From positions 1 through 64,000 of the forward strand of contig CACZBX010000014.1 of NCBI GenBank assembly GCA_902779535.1: DNA of 64,000 nucleotides. Direction: 5' to 3'. The position numbers and the translations under genes are program-made. The first letter of the stretch is position 1. Each line of letters starts with the position of its first letter. Of the stretch, positions 17,499 through 25,047 are shown one piece after another. This DNA is from an uncultured Bacteroidales bacterium (GTDB lineage: Bacteria > Bacteroidota > Bacteroidia > Bacteroidales > Bacteroidaceae). The notes below the pieces were generated by a model. It made no database searches and was not told where the DNA came from. It saw only the letters and a list, made by a program, of their open reading frames with translations.

Positions 17499-19330
17499 TC
17501 TTTTTCAGTATTTAATGCTTTCAGCACGTTTTGCGCTGCTGATGGTCCTATAATCTTTGCTATTTCTTCTTCCGTTGCTCTTTTTATTCGAGCAACTGTC
17601 TTGAACGACTTTAAAAGTTCTTCTTTTCGTTTTGGCCCGATGCCGGCGATGTTGTCTAAGACTGAACTGATTTGTCGTTTGCTACGTTTTTCACGATGGA
17701 ATGTGATAGCAAATCGGTGTACTTCATCCTGGATTTGTTCCAAGAGATGAAATAAGGGTGTGCTTTGTTTTACCCCGATGACTTGTGGTGGAAATCCGTA
17801 CAGGAGTTCATTTGTCCGATGTCGGTTATCCTTTGCTAAACCTGCGATAGGTATTTCCAGGTGTAATACATCCTCAATGATTTCACGCACCACTTCCATT
17901 TGTCCCTTTCCACCGTCGGTGATGATTAAGTCGGGTAGAGGCTGTCCTTCGTCCATGAGCCGGGAATATCTGCGGAAAACGACTTCTTTCATTGATGCGT
18001 AGTCGTCTGGTCCGCTGACTGTCTTGATATTATACTTCCGGTATTCCTTTTTACTCGGTTTCCCCATCTTAAATACGACGCAAGCAGCCACAGGATCGCT
18101 TCCCTGTATATTCGAATTATCGAAACATTCGATGTGTGCAGGCATTCTTTGCATGTGAAGTTGTTCCTTAATTTCTGTAAGAATGCGTACTTTCTTCTGT
18201 TCAGGGTTTAGTTTATCTGCTTGTTTCAGGCGGTCCACCTTATATTGTTTCACATTCATGATAGAGAGCTCGAGTAAATGCTTTTTCTCTCCTCTCTGTG
18301 GAATGGTGAATGTGACGCCTGCCATCTCCATATCCAGTTCGAATGGTATGATAATCTCTTTTGATGTACTTTGGTACCGTTCTCGCATTTCGATGATACC
18401 TAATTGAAGGATTTCCTCTTTTGTTTCGTTCAACCGGATTTTATATTCGAAAGTGAATGCTTGGTTAATGCTTCCTTTAACGATATGTAGATAGTTTACA
18501 TAGGCCGATTTTTCATCCATCTCAATGGCAAATACGTCCACATTGTGAATGGTTGAATTGACAACTTCGCTTTTAGAACGATAATTTTCGATCAAATCGT
18601 ATTTTTCCTTCACGATTTGCGCCTCTTCAAATCGTAATTCGTTTGATAATGTCATCATTTCATCTCGAAGGATATCGCTTACAACTTGTGTTTCCCCTTT
18701 TAGGATGTCCTTGATTTCATCGATGTCCTTTGCATACGATTCGTGCGTTTGTCTTCCTGTACACGGCGCTTTACAGTTCCCGATGTGATACTCCAAACAT
18801 TCTTTGAATTTCCCTGCTTGAATATTTTCTGGTGTGAGATTCAGTCTGCATGTCCGTAGTGAATAGATTTTTTTGATCAGTTCCAAGGCGGCATACATCG
18901 ACTGAGGATGGCTATATGGGCCAAAATATGTTGAACCGTTTTTGATGATTCTTCTTGTTTTAAATATTCGTGGGAAATATTCGTTACTTACACATATTGA
19001 CGGATAGGTTTTATCGTCTTTCAGTAAAACGTTGTATCTTGGTTTGTACCGTTTTATCAGGTTGTTCTCCAGCAAAAGTGCGTCTTCTTCTGTCTTTACT
19101 ACGATGTATCGGATATCCTGTATTTTGCTGACGAGCATACGAGTCTTGGCACTTTGCTGATTTTTATTGAAATATGAAGAGACTCTACGTTTCAGGTTTT
19201 TTGCTTTCCCTACGTAGATGATGGTACCTTCCTCGTTCCGATATTGGTATACACCGGGGAGGTCGGGGAGATTGTGTACTATCCCCATTAGGTATTCCAT
19301 TCTTTTTGAGTCTTCTTCTTTTATTTTCAT
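17495..19330 (-). CDS. uvrC: Excinuclease ABC subunit C
   Basis: UvrC makes both incisions in nucleotide excision repair. The 611-residue protein has the N-terminal GIY-YIG nuclease (GVYQYRN to IIYVGKAKNLKRR, residues ~26-50), a cysteine-containing segment (C-R-L to HIGNCKAPCTGR), a UVR motif (~200-235), the RNase H-like C-terminal nuclease (ECFDNSNIQGSDPVAACV, DLIITDGGKGQ) and a helix-hairpin-helix end (IAGIGPKRKEELLKSF). The ATG at 19330 lies two bases after the apt stop; an internal ATG at 19300 is an alternative. Confidence 0.97.
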   Translation of the reverse strand: MKIKEEDSKRMEYLMGIVHNLPDLPGVYQYRNEEGTIIYVGKAKNLKRRVSSYFNKNQQSAKTRMLVSKIQDIRYIVVKTEEDALLLENNLIKRYKPRYNVLLKDDKTYPSICVSNEYFPRIFKTRRIIKNGSTYFGPYSHPQSMYAALELIKKIYSLRTCRLNLTPENIQAGKFKECLEYHIGNCKAPCTGRQTHESYAKDIDEIKDILKGETQVVSDILRDEMMTLSNELRFEEAQIVKEKYDLIENYRSKSEVVNSTIHNVDVFAIEMDEKSAYVNYLHIVKGSINQAFTFEYKIRLNETKEEILQLGIIEMRERYQSTSKEIIIPFELDMEMAGVTFTIPQRGEKKHLLELSIMNVKQYKVDRLKQADKLNPEQKKVRILTEIKEQLHMQRMPAHIECFDNSNIQGSDPVAACVVFKMGKPSKKEYRKYNIKTVSGPDDYASMKEVVFRRYSRLMDEGQPLPDLIITDGGKGQMEVVREIIEDVLHLEIPIAGLAKDNRHRTNELLYGFPPQVIGVKQSTPLFHLLEQIQDEVHRFAITFHREKRSKRQISSVLDNIAGIGPKRKEELLKSFKTVARIKRATEEEIAKIIGPSAAQNVLKALNTEKE

Positions 19331-19332
19331 TC

Positions 19333-19875
19333 TTATTGTTTTTCGCTAACGGATAGCAGGCTATAAACATCTGTTCCTTTAGGGAAAACATTCCGTCCAT
19401 TTAGGTCGGTTATTTCCATGATAAAGTTGACATATGTTTTCTTCACTCCGAATTTTTCCACCAATCTTTCTGCTGCCGCCATGGTTCCTCCTGTGGCTAA
19501 TAAGTCATCGTGTAGGAGTACGACGTCATTTTCATTCAAAGCATCTTTATGTATTTGGATTGTATCCTTTCCGTATTCCTTTTCGTATGTTTCTTCTACG
19601 ACTTCTGCTGGTAGTTTCCCCGGTTTTCTTGCCATGATTAGTCCGGCTCCAAGTCTTTCAGCTAAAGCACCGCCAAGTACAAATCCTCTTGATTCGATGC
19701 CTACTACTTTAGTTATGCCTTTATCTTTGTAGTATTCATATAATTCGTCAACCATTATTTTTAAACATTCAGCGTCTTTGAATAAGGTTGTAACGTCGAA
19801 GAACAAGATTCCTTTAATTGGGAAATCTGGGATTGTGCGTAGATTTTTCAATAGTACTTGTTTGTTCATATCCAA
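19333..19875 (-). CDS. apt: Adenine phosphoribosyltransferase
   Basis: Apt salvages adenine to AMP using PRPP. The 180-residue protein shows the adenine hood FPIKGILFFDVT (residues 19-30), ESRGFVLG, the flexible loop RKPGKLP, and the PRPP motif VVLLHDDLLATGG (118-130). It lies between mnmG and uvrC, with the parS palindrome in the 50-base gap upstream. Confidence 0.97.
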   Translation of the reverse strand: MDMNKQVLLKNLRTIPDFPIKGILFFDVTTLFKDAECLKIMVDELYEYYKDKGITKVVGIESRGFVLGGALAERLGAGLIMARKPGKLPAEVVEETYEKEYGKDTIQIHKDALNENDVVLLHDDLLATGGTMAAAERLVEKFGVKKTYVNFIMEITDLNGRNVFPKGTDVYSLLSVSEKQ

Positions 19876-19900
19876 TGTTTTAAAGTTTTTCTTTTAATCA

Positions 19901-19920
19901 ATTGTTTCACGTGAAACAAT
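19901..19920. other. parS centromere-like site (ParB binding)
   Basis: The 20-base perfect palindrome ATTGTTTCACGTGAAACAAT contains, at 19903-19918, the exact 16-base consensus parS TGTTTCACGTGAAACA bound by chromosomal ParB (Spo0J) across most bacterial phyla. It is intergenic, between the mnmG stop and the apt start. parS sites cluster near oriC, and mnmG (gidA) is often origin-linked. The match is exact; occupancy by ParB is inferred. Confidence 0.88.
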
Positions 19921-19925
19921 TCGAG

Positions 19926-21797
19926 TTAGCGGCCCAATAAAACGAGCAAGACATTGATGTCGCTGGGCGAAATTCCTGGGATACGGCTGGCTTGTGCCAG
20001 GGTCACGGGATTGATTCTTTTCAATTTTTGTCTGGCTTCAATCGTCAATGAGTTTAATTGGTCGTAATCGAATTTATCTTTGATGCGGATGGATTCCAAC
20101 CGATGTATTTTATCTGCAATGATTTTTTCGCGGTCGATATATCCCTGGTATTTCATCTGTATTTCTGCTGCCTCAATAGTTTCCTCTTTTCGGTCAGTCA
20201 GTTTGTCCAACTCGTTTTTGAATGCAGGAACGAACTCGGCTATATTCTTCAGGGTTATCTGTGGGCGATTGATTAGATCGCTCAACTTGCAGCCTCTTAC
20301 CAATGGCGTTGTGCCAAGCTGTTGCAAAGCATCGTTGATCAGGTTGGCTTTGATTGCGTATGATTGTGCGAATCCGATAAGATGCTGTATGCTTTCTCGT
20401 TTGCTCTTCATCTTCTCGTATCGATCTTGTTTGGCAAGCCCAATGTTATATGAACGTTCGGTAAGCCGCATATCCGCATCATCTTGGCGGAGCAAAATTC
20501 GATATTCAGCTCTGGATGTGAACATCCGATACGGTTCGTCAACACCTTTGGTTACCAAATCATCGATAAGCACGCCGATATAGGCTTCGTCGCGGCCTAA
20601 GATGAAGGGCTCTCCGCCAGCACAGTTAATGGCGGCATTTATACCTGCTACTAAACCTTGTCCGGCTGCTTCCTCATAACCTGTAGTTCCATTGACTTGT
20701 CCAGCAAGGAAAAGATTCTTTACCAACTTTGATTCCAGTGTGTGTTGGAGTTGTGTCGGGTCGAAGAAATCATATTCAATCGCATATCCAGGTCGATAAA
20801 CCACCATGTCACGGAATGCAGGTATTTTCTTCAATGCATGAATCTGTACGTCGATAGGTAGTGAAGAGGAGAAGCCGTTCAGATACATCTCGTGTGTGGT
20901 CTCACCTTCCGGCTCAAGGAATAACTGATGCTGTTCCTTGTCGGGAAACGTAAACAATTTGGTCTCTATACTTGGACAATATCGAGGTCCGATACTCTTT
21001 ATTTGTCCGTTGTACAGTGGAGAGTCGGGGAGTCCTGTGCGCAGAATTTCATGCACTTCTTCGTTCGTGAAGCATGTCCAGCATTCTAATTGCTTTAAGG
21101 CACGTGGCTCGCTGATGTAGGAGAAGCGATGGAAATCGTTTTCTCCCGGTTGTGGTTCCATGTCCTCAAAGTGAACGCTTCGCCCATCGATGCGAACAGG
21201 TGTGCCTGTCTTCATCCGACCAACGGTAATTCCATGGCGTGTAATGGATTCTGTCAAATGATAGGAGGCTGGTTCTGCTGTTCTTCCGCCCGGCACCATT
21301 TTTCGTCCGATATGCATCAAGCCGTTGAGGAACGTGCCAGCGGTGACAATAACGCATTTAGCGAAAAAAGTGACACCCCATACGGTAGTGACACCGGTTA
21401 CCTCACCGTTCTCAACCAACAGTTCCTCGACAGTGTCTTGCCAGATGTGCAGATTGGGTGTATTCTCGAGAATTTCTCGCCATGTCCAGATGAATTTTGC
21501 ACGGTCGCATTGTGCTCGCGGGCTCCACATGGCCGGACCTTTTGAGCGGTTAAGCATGCGAAACTGGATTGCGGTGCGGTCGGTAACGATTCCCATATAG
21601 CCACCTAAGGCATCAACTTCACGGACAATCTGTCCCTTGGCTATGCCACCAACGGCAGGGTTACAACTCATCTGTGCAATCTTGTTCATATCCATGGTGA
21701 TAAGACAAGTCTTTGCACCTAAGTTGGCCGAGGCACAAGCCGCCTCACAGCCGGCGTGTCCTGCCCCAATAACAATCACATCGTACTTAAATTCCAT
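19926..21797 (-). CDS. mnmG: tRNA uridine-34 carboxymethylaminomethyl synthesis enzyme MnmG (GidA)
   Basis: MnmG works with MnmE to install the cmnm5/nm5 group on wobble U34. The 623-residue flavoprotein begins with the FAD-binding GAGHAGCEAA (residues 11-20), followed by NPAVGGIAKG, MLNRSKGPAMWSPRAQ-type family motifs, GQVNGTTGYEEAAGQG and the helical C-terminal tRNA/MnmE-binding domain. I chose the ATG at 21797 because AGGAGG sits four bases upstream, unusual for this phylum, and MEFKYDVIVIG is the usual start; an in-frame ATG at 21821 is less likely. It heads the run through deoC. Confidence 0.98.
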   Translation of the reverse strand: MEFKYDVIVIGAGHAGCEAACASANLGAKTCLITMDMNKIAQMSCNPAVGGIAKGQIVREVDALGGYMGIVTDRTAIQFRMLNRSKGPAMWSPRAQCDRAKFIWTWREILENTPNLHIWQDTVEELLVENGEVTGVTTVWGVTFFAKCVIVTAGTFLNGLMHIGRKMVPGGRTAEPASYHLTESITRHGITVGRMKTGTPVRIDGRSVHFEDMEPQPGENDFHRFSYISEPRALKQLECWTCFTNEEVHEILRTGLPDSPLYNGQIKSIGPRYCPSIETKLFTFPDKEQHQLFLEPEGETTHEMYLNGFSSSLPIDVQIHALKKIPAFRDMVVYRPGYAIEYDFFDPTQLQHTLESKLVKNLFLAGQVNGTTGYEEAAGQGLVAGINAAINCAGGEPFILGRDEAYIGVLIDDLVTKGVDEPYRMFTSRAEYRILLRQDDADMRLTERSYNIGLAKQDRYEKMKSKRESIQHLIGFAQSYAIKANLINDALQQLGTTPLVRGCKLSDLINRPQITLKNIAEFVPAFKNELDKLTDRKEETIEAAEIQMKYQGYIDREKIIADKIHRLESIRIKDKFDYDQLNSLTIEARQKLKRINPVTLAQASRIPGISPSDINVLLVLLGR

Positions 21798-21801
21798 GCA
21801 T

Positions 21802-21807
21802 CCTCCT
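21802..21807 (-). promoter_or_regulatory. Strong Shine-Dalgarno AGGAGG before mnmG
   Basis: Minus-strand AGGAGG lies four bases upstream of the ATG at 21797. Canonical SD sequences are uncommon in Bacteroidetes; this one decides the start. Confidence 0.6.
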
Positions 21808-21818
21808 AAATGACTTTG

Positions 21819-21826
21819 CAAAAGTA
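21819..21826 (-). promoter_or_regulatory. Promoter -7 box for mnmG operon
   Basis: Minus-strand TACTTTTG fits TAnnTTTG, 22 bases upstream of the mnmG ATG, in the gap after ybeY. Confidence 0.55.
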
Positions 21827-21883
21827 CGAAAAAGTTGGCAGAAAGTAAGATATATCCCTAAAAAAGCGATTGTCATTCGATGC

Positions 21884-22306
21884 TCATTCTATTCCGTCTA
21901 GCATGGCAAGCGCCTTATTCTCGGCTGCTTCCATGATTTCACGTTCTCCCGGCCCTTTATCGTTAATGCCACAGAGGTGCAATACGCCATGAATGATGAC
22001 CCGATGAAGCTCTCTTTCGTATGGTTGCTTGAACAGTTCGGCATTGGAACGCACCGTATCAAGGCTAATGAACAAGTCGCCCGACAGTCGATTCCCTACG
22101 CAGTAATCGAAAGTGATGATATCTGTATAGTAATCGTGTTGCAGATACTCACGGTTTACTTCCAGGATACGTTTGTCGGAGCAGAAGAAATAGGCGATGT
22201 TGCCCACTCGTTTCTGATACGATGCTGCCACTTGTTTAACCCACTCTGTAATGCGTTGTGGAAGAATAGCAGGCATGTCTATGTCATCTGTTTGAAAGGT
22301 TATCAT
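21884..22306 (-). CDS. ybeY: Endoribonuclease YbeY
   Basis: YbeY is a metal-dependent single-strand RNase acting in 16S rRNA maturation and ribosome quality control. The 140-residue protein keeps the core (YCVGNRLSGDLFISLD and HRVIIHGVLHLCGIND). In the H-x3-H-x5-H zinc motif the first two histidines are present (HGVLH) but the third ligand position reads D (GIND), a substitution I believe also occurs in relatives. It lies 14 bases after the DUF1573-PL8 gene and is probably co-transcribed with it; mnmG downstream has its own promoter. Confidence 0.93.
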   Translation of the reverse strand: MITFQTDDIDMPAILPQRITEWVKQVAASYQKRVGNIAYFFCSDKRILEVNREYLQHDYYTDIITFDYCVGNRLSGDLFISLDTVRSNAELFKQPYERELHRVIIHGVLHLCGINDKGPGEREIMEAAENKALAMLDGIE

Positions 22307-22320
22307 ATTGTCAAGATAGA

Positions 22321-24720
22321 TTATTTTATTGTTATTACATCAGTTGGTGAGAGATTCTGTTTTTGGGTTGGATCTTTCACCATAATATCAGGTTTTCTTC
22401 CTCTAAGGTTTTTAATGAACACTACACATGGAGTTGATACATGGATTGTTTTCTTATTAACTTTAAGTGTGCCTGCCTGATAGAAGACAGCTTGTATATC
22501 ATCTCCATTATTTCTACTAACTGCTTGAATATCTGTATTGTTACATTCTATTTTAAAAGACGGAATGTATGAGTCGAAATCCTTTTTGCTCATTCCGGGA
22601 ACGAGTGCGTATGCGTAAGTCGCATTGTTTGGACGCACTCCGTGGTTGATTGACAAGTTAAATACAGGCATCGATATAGGTTCATCTTTCTCATTGAAGT
22701 TGATTTTCGACCAATTGCCGGTTTGTTGAGTATTTTTAACCTGTATCTTCGTTCTTTCAGGGAAGTAATAGCCCACTTGATGATGCCATATTTTCCCTTT
22801 CAGTGCTCTGCTTGCTTTTCTTTCTTCTGCTAAGGTCTCCCACGTATTTTGGTCGGTAGTAAGATAGACATCCCCACTTAGGTTACATTGGTTGATGGTG
22901 GTGTTAATCTGCTTATTTTCAGTACTGGAGATGCCTGCACCTAAGCAGATAATTTCGTTGTCGAAGAGAAACCATGCTTTGTGTGCCTTCACACCAAAAG
23001 CATCCATGGCGTAAGTCATTACGCCATTTGTTCCATCGGATACACCTCCCACAAAATCAGAATTGCCGTATGCTCCCCAATCGTGCGGGTTGCGAACTTC
23101 ACCAGCTGCAGTTGTTGTGCCCGGAATCTTGTCCCATTCCCAAACGGGGAAGATGTTGAGGTATTCGTCTCCGAAAACACGGATATTGGTTGCGCCCTCG
23201 CTGACATATGTTCCCCAGAGATTCTCACCGTTTCCGCTTTCCGAGCGATAGGTGCGTGAGGAAGCAATGCGAACCGAGAAGTCAAAGTCTTTGCGGTTGT
23301 GTAACATGTAGTCGGAACAATCAAACAATTGGTTCCGGTTAGTTCGTCCTATGGTTGCATTATTCGTTTGAATCCGTTGTTCGACGGAGTCATATTCTTT
23401 CGCATGAGAAGGATCCAACTTTTTCATGTTTTCCAACAAATCAACAGTCAGTCCCGTGTCTATCGTGTTCAGGCGTGAGACACTTCTTCCACATACGCTG
23501 AAGTCCATGAAATGAGAGCGGAACACATTCAGATAGGTGTTTCTGACAAAGTTGGAGAAAAGTTCGAGTTGTTCTTTTCCCAGTGCATACTTCGTGTTGT
23601 TGAAGATTGCTGCCGTATTGGCGATACTGCTTACGAACACAATGCCGTATCCTCCGATATAGAGTTGTGGTCCATGCTGTTGGTATGACAAATCTTTCTG
23701 GATACCTTCCTTGTTTGTTATGCGGATAGGATCGAAGAATTCCTTCGTGTTCAGGCTGACGATGCTATCATTCTTCAGTACACATCCACGAATCAGGTGA
23801 TGAATGGCCACATCTTGTTTGTTCGCACCGGTCCATTTACGAGGATCGCTATTCCCCTTCTTGTTCATAATGGCCTGAACTGTTTGTACAGAGAGCTTTT
23901 CTACTCCTGCTTGCATCAAGGCAAGGATGTTGGCCAGAGATTGAGGTGAAGAGATGGTGTTGAACCACCAGTTATGTGACTCAGGTTCCGCCTTGAACCA
24001 AGCGTCCAACCCTTTTTGAATAGCCTTGAAGACAATTGGGTTACCGTATAGAGTGGATGTTGGATTGGTATAAGCCAAGGCAATTGTTTCCAATTGCTTG
24101 AGATGCTGGGCAGGTTCCCAGTTTGTGCGGAAGAAACAAGCGTAGTCGATATCTGCCCATTTCCCGTCGGCGTTCATCGTCATGAGCAGGCGCGTTGCTA
24201 TACTGTCTGTGCTTTTCGCCGGATTTGCTTTGTACAAGTCCTCGCGTAGGCGTTGTAGAATCAATTCGAAATCATCTGAAGGTTCTTTCAGCGTCGGAGT
24301 AGCTCGTTTCCCTTTGGTTGGATCGAAGTATCCGATATCGGGATGTGTTTTTAGGTTGACCGTTCCAGAGATAGTTAGTAAGGTTATCCCCTTCTGGTTA
24401 CTATATACTTCAGTAATCAAGTTGAAGTGTTCGTTACTACGACCTTCGGGATGATAGGTGAGACGGATTGTACCTTTTTCTCCTGGTTGGTAAGGTGTTT
24501 TATTCCATTCTGCAGAGGTGCATCCGCAGCCGGTTACCACTTGTTTGATCAACAAAGGTTTATCTCCTGTATTGGTGAAATGGAAATCATAGCTTACATC
24601 TCCTTTGGCCTCTTCGATGGTGCCAAAGTTATGTTCCAATTCAGAGAATGTAATGGTCTGGGCATAGCCTGCTAGGCTCATCCATAGACAGATGCAACCG
24701 GTGAAAATGTATTTCTTCAT
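22321..24720 (-). CDS. DUF1573 domain fused to a polysaccharide lyase family 8-like enzyme
   Basis: The 799-residue protein starts with a signal peptide (MKKYIF to AGYAQ). Residues ~20-130 are a DUF1573 (ASH-like beta-sandwich) domain: FSELEHNFGTIEEAKG, FTNTGDKPLLI, TGCGCT. The rest resembles PL8 lyases (hyaluronate, chondroitin or xanthan lyases): an alpha/alpha toroid with candidate catalytic Asn in HNWWFN (~252), His in QQHGPQLYIGGYG (~348), Tyr in the same segment, and Arg in GRSVSR (~412), then beta domains. The enzyme is probably periplasmic or secreted and cleaves uronic-acid polysaccharide by beta-elimination; the substrate is not readable. It is not flanked by SusC/SusD genes. An ATG seven codons upstream is possible. 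Confidence 0.8.
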   Translation of the reverse strand: MKKYIFTGCICLWMSLAGYAQTITFSELEHNFGTIEEAKGDVSYDFHFTNTGDKPLLIKQVVTGCGCTSAEWNKTPYQPGEKGTIRLTYHPEGRSNEHFNLITEVYSNQKGITLLTISGTVNLKTHPDIGYFDPTKGKRATPTLKEPSDDFELILQRLREDLYKANPAKSTDSIATRLLMTMNADGKWADIDYACFFRTNWEPAQHLKQLETIALAYTNPTSTLYGNPIVFKAIQKGLDAWFKAEPESHNWWFNTISSPQSLANILALMQAGVEKLSVQTVQAIMNKKGNSDPRKWTGANKQDVAIHHLIRGCVLKNDSIVSLNTKEFFDPIRITNKEGIQKDLSYQQHGPQLYIGGYGIVFVSSIANTAAIFNNTKYALGKEQLELFSNFVRNTYLNVFRSHFMDFSVCGRSVSRLNTIDTGLTVDLLENMKKLDPSHAKEYDSVEQRIQTNNATIGRTNRNQLFDCSDYMLHNRKDFDFSVRIASSRTYRSESGNGENLWGTYVSEGATNIRVFGDEYLNIFPVWEWDKIPGTTTAAGEVRNPHDWGAYGNSDFVGGVSDGTNGVMTYAMDAFGVKAHKAWFLFDNEIICLGAGISSTENKQINTTINQCNLSGDVYLTTDQNTWETLAEERKASRALKGKIWHHQVGYYFPERTKIQVKNTQQTGNWSKINFNEKDEPISMPVFNLSINHGVRPNNATYAYALVPGMSKKDFDSYIPSFKIECNNTDIQAVSRNNGDDIQAVFYQAGTLKVNKKTIHVSTPCVVFIKNLRGRKPDIMVKDPTQKQNLSPTDVITIK

Positions 24721-24880
24721 ATCTCTCTTATTGTCTTTCAATCGTTACTTGTTGATACAGAAGATTTGGTTGTAAATATACGAAAATAAACGGCTGAATA
24801 ACATAAAATTGTGCGAATTACCGAGTTTTTGTGACAAAAAACTCAGTTTTTGAACGATAAAACTCGGATTTTTTTCAGAA

Positions 24881-24907
24881 TACTCGGAATACTCTGAGTA
24901 CTCTGAT
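24881..24907. repeat. Three 9-bp tandem units TACTCnGAn
   Basis: Units TACTCGGAA, TACTCTGAG and TACTCTGAT follow each other directly, downstream of two CTCGG/CTCAG-containing hairpins. Confidence 0.7.
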
Positions 24908-24991
24908 GTTTACACCCATTGTAAGATTTGTGAATGTGAAGGCTGTTTTTAAATCAGCACATAGGGTATGTTCAATTCTATAAAAAAGAAA

Positions 24992-25027
24992 CCGTCAGAT
25001 AAGAGGAGTTCTCCAATTATCTGACGG
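24992..25027 (-). terminator. Terminator of the GH127 gene
   Basis: CCGTCAGATAA pairs perfectly with TTATCTGACGG, with a small GGAG/CTCC hairpin nested in the loop. On the minus strand it is followed by TTTCTTTTTTAT. Confidence 0.85.
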
Positions 25028-25047
25028 CTTATATGATGTTGGAATAA

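Larger units (their letters stand above)
24721..25047. other. Gap with AT hairpins and a 9-bp tandem repeat
   Basis: No ORF of note lies in this 327-base gap. Bases 24822-24867 contain overlapping inverted repeats of GAGTTTTTG/CAAAAACTC type. Bases 24881-24907 are three 9-base units of form TACTCnGAn. A terminator for the GH127 gene occupies 24992-25027. No clear TAnnTTTG box for the PL8 gene is visible. Confidence 0.6.
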
